8,647 nt of DNA from Candidatus Roizmanbacteria bacterium CG11_big_fil_rev_8_21_14_0_20_36_8. GTDB lineage: Bacteria; Patescibacteriota; Microgenomatia; UBA1406; GWC2-37-13. Below the pieces are notes generated by a model. That model was not told the DNA's origin and ran no database searches. It saw nothing but the letters and a program-made list of their open reading frames with translations. This document shows positions 5,343-8,647 of this stretch, one piece after another. The stretch is taken from contig PCVM01000071.1 of NCBI GenBank assembly GCA_002796045.1, forward strand, positions 2,163 to 10,809, given 5' to 3'. Position numbers and translations under genes: made by a program. Position 1 is the stretch's first letter; each line of letters begins with the position of its first letter.

Positions 5343-6430
5343 TAATACCCCCAAACCCAGTACCCCACCGATCCGATTCCCTGACTTTTCAAGTACTCAA
5401 TTTTCACGTCAGATGACTCCATATCTTCATACCAGAGAATATGATCGTAGCCCTCATCGTCGGTATATTTAATATTTTTTTCTTTTGACTCAGGATCAGT
5501 ATTTGCGCCACTCGTGTCAATCTCGTTTATTGGAATGGCAACTGCCGCTTTCAACGGTAAACCTTGTTGTCCCAAAGTCCAGTCATATCCGTACATACCA
5601 AAAATAACTGTAATATTATCGCGCGGAACTATTGTTGAAAAATCTTTAATCATTTGTTGAAAGTCGTATGAATACTCAGGACCGCCTTCGCCAAGGCTTC
5701 GGCGAGTCAAAGGAAAATTTGGGCCCGGCTCTCCCCGACTCTTGTGAAAGTCATATGCCATGATATAAATTCCGTCAACATATTTTTCCAATTTCTCAAC
5801 ATCATATGGTCGACCGCGATAAAACGTGTCACCGTAAAGCGCTAGAAATACGGGACTGTCCCTTTTAGGGACAGTCCCGATGCGCAGAGCGCTAGAAAAG
5901 CTTTTTACAAATGAAGTGATTTGACTTGAAACAGATGCGGTCGGAATAACTCCAAGCTCAAGATCGAGAACCACTCCATCAAAATCATACTCTTCAATAA
6001 TTTTTGCAACGTTTATTGCCAACTCTTTTTGTGCCTGATCATCCTCAAAAATTGCAAAATTCACATCTTCCTCAAACATCCGAACCGTCAACAACTTAGC
6101 CTGTAAATTTTTTGAGATATTTACAAATTTGTCAATATTTTGAAGACCTAAGTCATCGATCAGATCGCCATCTTTATCTGGAGCTACCCCAAAATATATT
6201 GCTTTATCGTACTCTTCAATTTCGGAGTGTGTTTCGGGTATATTCCAGTAAGCAATAAAAACAGATTTTTCAATATTTTTGACTGGTTTTATAGATTCTT
6301 TATCACTGTCAACTGTCCTGACTTCTTGGTTTATTTGCAGTTTAGCAACAAAAAAGGATTGAAATTCACGCCAAAAAATCCCGCAAATTACTATCAAACA
6401 AAAAAGGAGTATTATATTTATTTTCTTCAT
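5339..6430 (-). CDS. membrane-anchored GH18-like glycoside hydrolase
   Basis: A 363-aa protein with an N-terminal signal anchor (KKINIILLFCLIVICGIFW, 2-20; no lipobox) that would place the enzyme outside the membrane. The GH18 (chitinase-like TIM barrel) signature is present: FDGVVLDLE (150-158), with D151, D156 and the catalytic E158 of the DxxxxDxE motif all intact. MAYDFH (224-229) matches the conserved strand-6 'MxYDxH', and the C-terminal ILWYED (331-336) and GIGSVGYWVWGY (351-362) match strands 7-8. Likely substrate: a GlcNAc polymer such as peptidoglycan or chitin-like glycan, as in YaaH/CotE-type proteins (inference). It lies 41 nt downstream of the HExxH gene on the same strand and is probably cotranscribed with it. 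Residues 184-193 and 239-250 are repeat-derived insertions. Its stop overlaps the convergent stop at 5342. Confidence 0.82.
   Translation of the reverse strand: MKKINIILLFCLIVICGIFWREFQSFFVAKLQINQEVRTVDSDKESIKPVKNIEKSVFIAYWNIPETHSEIEEYDKAIYFGVAPDKDGDLIDDLGLQNIDKFVNISKNLQAKLLTVRMFEEDVNFAIFEDDQAQKELAINVAKIIEEYDFDGVVLDLELGVIPTASVSSQITSFVKSFSSALRIGTVPKRDSPVFLALYGDTFYRGRPYDVEKLEKYVDGIYIMAYDFHKSRGEPGPNFPLTRRSLGEGGPEYSYDFQQMIKDFSTIVPRDNITVIFGMYGYDWTLGQQGLPLKAAVAIPINEIDTSGANTDPESKEKNIKYTDDEGYDHILWYEDMESSDVKIEYLKSQGIGSVGYWVWGYY
5681..5716 (-). repeat. repeat-derived insertion encoding FPLTRRSLGEGG
   Basis: The CGCCTTCGCC-AAGG-CTTCGGCG region (5683-5704) is an imperfect GC-rich palindrome in an AT-rich gene. 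It is translated as the 12-residue stretch FPLTRRSLGEGG (residues 239-250 of the GH18-like protein). From memory, 'RRSLGEGG' is a peptide that recurs in unrelated CPR and Bacteroidetes proteins because a mobile intergenic repeat has entered their genes in frame. It lies right after the MAYDFH strand, in a loop. Confidence 0.65.
5851..5879 (-). repeat. perfect inverted repeat inside the GH18-like gene
   Basis: CGGGACTGTCCCT (5851-5863) and its exact reverse complement AGGGACAGTCCCG (5867-5879) flank a 3-nt TTT loop, making a 13-bp hairpin. On the coding strand it is read as part of IGTVPKRDSP (residues 184-193). It lies between the catalytic strand and the ALYGDTFYR strand of the barrel, in a likely surface loop. 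The GGGACTGTCCC motif recurs as a small dispersed repeat in many bacteria (from memory). Confidence 0.7.
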
Positions 6431-6471
6431 ATATCACTTGATTACTATTAATTATTTGCTAATTACATTCA

Positions 6472-7548
6472 TTAGGTACCACTACTTATGTAATTTTTGT
6501 CTGGATTGATAATAAAATCCAGTCCATAACCACTGGCCTTTGGAGAAAAATCCTGGATAATTTTTGCTTGATTTATGCTATCATAATCGAGCAAATGCTC
6601 CATCAATTCTTTTTGCAAAATCCTCCATTCCGCTTCTCCGATATCCCCTCTCAATGTCTTAAAAATATCTGGAAGCTTTATCAGACTACTAATAACACTC
6701 TCTGCGGAATTTTCCAAGGGCTTGAATCTATCAGAAAATCGTCTAACTAGCTCTTCATAAATTTCGACTGACCACACAATATTACCTAACTCATGTGGAG
6801 AGAAATCATTAGTTTTGGCAGTTCTTCTCAATATTGCATCAGCTCTCATTATTGATTTTTCAAAAATATCTTTTTCAAAGATCTCGTTATTTCCGGGGTT
6901 GTACAAAAATTTACACCCTTGCGTAACAGCTTCTGGTGCGCTACCTCCATTTTGGTCAAACTCTCCATGTGCTCTTTCATGAATAAATTCTGAAGTACGT
7001 ATTGTGATTAATTTGCGAATTTCTTCGATGTTTCTATCTTTGATAGCTTTGGCCAATGGAATAGCACAGTATTCATAATCAACTGGTACTCCGAGATAAT
7101 CTGATTGAGACATCGCCCCCGATACATTTCTTTCGATATGAAATCCCGAAGTTGTATTTGTCCATTCGTATATTCCGCCCGACTCTTCAAAACTCGTGGC
7201 TAAAATATTAAGGATCAAATTTACCATAACTCTATCACCAATGTTTTCTAAAGTATCTGACCATGTTATCTCCGAATCACTCTTTCCGCTTGTCAGATCA
7301 GTATTTATCCAAACTCCATGAAAATCATTGCCATTTATTGGATGATATATTTGAAATGGATTCATATGATTGTCAAATTGTCCCCTAGCAGAACTTGTGA
7401 GTGTCATCATGTACCGATTAATACCAAATGCTTGATCTTGAACAGTAGTAAGGGCAATTGTAGATAACGACTTCGCGAATTGAACTTCCGAACTCGGCGA
7501 ACAAATTTGAGCGGTCGGTTGATCCATTGTATCTCCTATACTATCCAT
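6472..7548 (-). CDS. unrecognised protein with HExxH putative zinc-protease motif
   Basis: Not recognised as a named family. 358 aa from the ATG at 7548, or 351 aa from the ATG at 7527, which is preceded by AGGAGA at 4 nt and may be the true start. The central segment TSEFIHERAHGEF (185-197) contains H190-E191-R-A-H194, a standard HExxH zinc-peptidase signature inside a helix, followed by APEAVTQG (204-211) with E206 as a possible third ligand. The motif sits after a long helical stretch (163-184), as in zincins. A second HEL (252-254) is not in HExxH form. No signal peptide or membrane helix is visible, so it is probably cytoplasmic. Upstream of the GH18-like gene in the same orientation. 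Function unproven; the motif could be coincidental. Confidence 0.6.
   Translation of the reverse strand: MDSIGDTMDQPTAQICSPSSEVQFAKSLSTIALTTVQDQAFGINRYMMTLTSSARGQFDNHMNPFQIYHPINGNDFHGVWINTDLTSGKSDSEITWSDTLENIGDRVMVNLILNILATSFEESGGIYEWTNTTSGFHIERNVSGAMSQSDYLGVPVDYEYCAIPLAKAIKDRNIEEIRKLITIRTSEFIHERAHGEFDQNGGSAPEAVTQGCKFLYNPGNNEIFEKDIFEKSIMRADAILRRTAKTNDFSPHELGNIVWSVEIYEELVRRFSDRFKPLENSAESVISSLIKLPDIFKTLRGDIGEAEWRILQKELMEHLLDYDSINQAKIIQDFSPKASGYGLDFIINPDKNYISSGT
7528..7537 (-). promoter_or_regulatory. Shine-Dalgarno deciding an internal start
   Basis: AGGAGA (7537-7532, minus strand) lies 4 nt before the ATG at 7527, codon 8 of the longer reading. It is the only good Shine-Dalgarno seen before any gene in the window. 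It favours the start at 7527. The alternative is a leaderless start at 7548, with TAATAT (7561-7556) ending 7 nt upstream. Confidence 0.5.
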
Positions 7549-7642
7549 ACTTCTAATATTAAATATATTAATCTTTGATTCTCTCTAATTATATACTTGT
7601 TTTAGCATCAGTCTAACCAATTATAGTTAAAATTACTTTCAT

Positions 7643-7670
7643 TTGACCTTTCACTCAATACTTGTATAAT
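7643..7670 (+). promoter_or_regulatory. promoter of the transaldolase gene
   Basis: TTGACC (7643-7648), a 16-bp spacer and a perfect TATAAT (7665-7670), itself preceded by TG, form the best promoter in the window. The -10 box ends 8 nt before the ATG at 7679, so the start of transcription should fall at or within 1-2 nt of the start codon. The mRNA is predicted to be leaderless. Confidence 0.75.
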
Positions 7671-7678
7671 AATTTCTG

Positions 7679-8566
7679 ATGTCAATAAAACTTCCAAAAA
7701 TATTTCTCGATTCAGGTGATCCCTCAGAAACCAAAAAAGCAAAAAGTCTTCTCGGCACAGTTGATGGACAAACTACAAATCCGAGCCTTGTAGCAAAAAA
7801 TCCTGAGGTCCAAAAATATCTCGCAAGCGGTAAAAAACTCTCAGAGGTTGAGCTCTTGGATATTTATAAAGATATGGTTGCCGAACTTGATAAAGAACTA
7901 GCAGGACCGATTTCTGTGGAAACTTATGCAGACTGGAGGACCAAATCAGAAACAATGCTCGCACAAGCGATGGAGATGAAACACTGGGGAAAAAATATTT
8001 ATCTTAAATTTCCGACAATTCCGGAGGGTATCAAGGCTGCACACGAATATGTAAAGCTTGGAGGATCTGTAAATATGACTCTTGTTTTTGATCAAACACA
8101 AGCGGCAGCAGTATATTCAGCGACGCTTCCAACCTTTAAACCTGCCTTTATCTCACCATTTTTGGGGCGATGGGATGATCGTGGATATCGTGGGCTTGAT
8201 TTAATCAAAAATATAAGAAAAATGTACGACTCCTTCAATAAAATCCGAAATGAAAAGAAAAATCACGTTGAAGTTCTCGCCGCCTCTATCCGAAATCTCG
8301 ACCATTTTTATGGCGCTATCTTCCTGGGCGCTGACATCTTAACAGTACCATTAACGATTGTTGAAGAGTGGATTCAGGATGAACGATTCATCCCAGATGA
8401 TACATATCGTCCAAATACGCCTGGACTTCGTTCTTTAATCTACCAAACTTTGCCGTACTACGATGATTTTACCCAGTACGAAGTCAAAAAAGATGCTGGA
8501 ACACTCCTGGATGAAGGACTCATAAAGTTTTCAAATGACTGGAATAATCTACTAGACAAGAATTGA
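7679..8566 (+). CDS. transaldolase family protein
   Basis: A class I aldolase-type enzyme expected to transfer a dihydroxyacetone unit between sugar phosphates (sedoheptulose-7-P + glyceraldehyde-3-P to fructose-6-P + erythrose-4-P), linking the pentose phosphate route to glycolysis. Motifs in order: IFLDSG (8-13) with D11, QTTNPS (31-36), ISVETYAD (78-85), IYLKFPTI (107-114) with the Schiff-base Lys110, NMTLVF (132-137), SPFLGRWDDRG (159-169), LAASIRN (200-206) and GADILTVPL (217-225). At 295 aa it lies between the short TalC/Fsa type and full TalB. All catalytic positions I can check are present. No Shine-Dalgarno; the promoter abuts the start. A fructose-6-phosphate aldolase-like activity cannot be excluded. 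Confidence 0.93.
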   Translation: MSIKLPKIFLDSGDPSETKKAKSLLGTVDGQTTNPSLVAKNPEVQKYLASGKKLSEVELLDIYKDMVAELDKELAGPISVETYADWRTKSETMLAQAMEMKHWGKNIYLKFPTIPEGIKAAHEYVKLGGSVNMTLVFDQTQAAAVYSATLPTFKPAFISPFLGRWDDRGYRGLDLIKNIRKMYDSFNKIRNEKKNHVEVLAASIRNLDHFYGAIFLGADILTVPLTIVEEWIQDERFIPDDTYRPNTPGLRSLIYQTLPYYDDFTQYEVKKDAGTLLDEGLIKFSNDWNNLLDKN

Positions 8567-8647
8567 TCGGTTCTATGAATCAAAGTATGGTAAAAGTACC
8601 GATGCTAATAAGACCGATAACATGACTTTGTGAATAAATACTTCCTT
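8567..8647. other. right-edge intergenic segment
   Basis: 81 nt after the transaldolase stop. No ORF of note and no T-rich hairpin terminator. GGTA/TACC flanking AAAG near 8590-8600 forms only a 4-bp stem. Confidence 0.4.

Overview
The window is low-GC and densely packed. It looks like part of a small genome from the Candidate Phyla Radiation (Patescibacteria), possibly a Microgenomates-type lineage. The evidence is indirect: two small proteins resemble families I know only from CPR genomes, Shine-Dalgarno signals are almost absent, several TATAAT boxes sit only 8 nt before the start codon, intergenic palindromic repeats of a type common in CPR assemblies occur, and toxin-antitoxin genes are numerous for the span. 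TGA ends several intact genes (hicB, the 102-aa CPR protein, the MazF-partner antitoxin), so the standard bacterial code applies rather than the TGA=Gly code of Gracilibacteria.

Layout. Positions 1-75 hold a palindromic repeat and a 13-bp tandem duplication. Positions 113-2490 hold two overlapping GT4 glycosyltransferases, probably for cell-surface glycan or glycolipid synthesis, behind a strong extended -10 promoter. Positions 2491-2710 are a gene-poor gap. Positions 2711-3207 hold a hicB-hicA antitoxin/toxin pair, followed by a conserved CPR hypothetical gene (3220-3528). That gene overlaps tail-to-tail with a second toxin-antitoxin pair on the minus strand (RHH-like antitoxin 4118-3855, MazF/PemK-like toxin 3852-3517). 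A divergent promoter region (4119-4220) has a candidate antitoxin operator.

Positions 4221-5342 hold an unusual plus-strand operon. Its first gene carries an apparent -1 frameshift. Its second gene is an Ala-rich coiled-coil protein with a hydrophobic C-terminus, interrupted by two in-frame stops (TGA at 5037, TAA at 5088). It is either decaying or recoded. On the minus strand, an unrecognised HExxH protein (7548-6472) is followed by a membrane-anchored GH18-like glycosidase (6430-5339). The GH18-like gene has absorbed two repeat elements in frame. A transaldolase gene (7679-8566) lies divergently with a textbook leaderless promoter.

How the genes relate. The two glycosyltransferases form one functional unit. 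The two toxin-antitoxin modules are self-contained and autoregulated. Transaldolase belongs to the non-oxidative pentose phosphate pathway that many CPR bacteria retain. The most novel material is the interrupted operon at 4221-5342, the HExxH protein, and the exact TATAAT-N8-ATG spacing at three genes.
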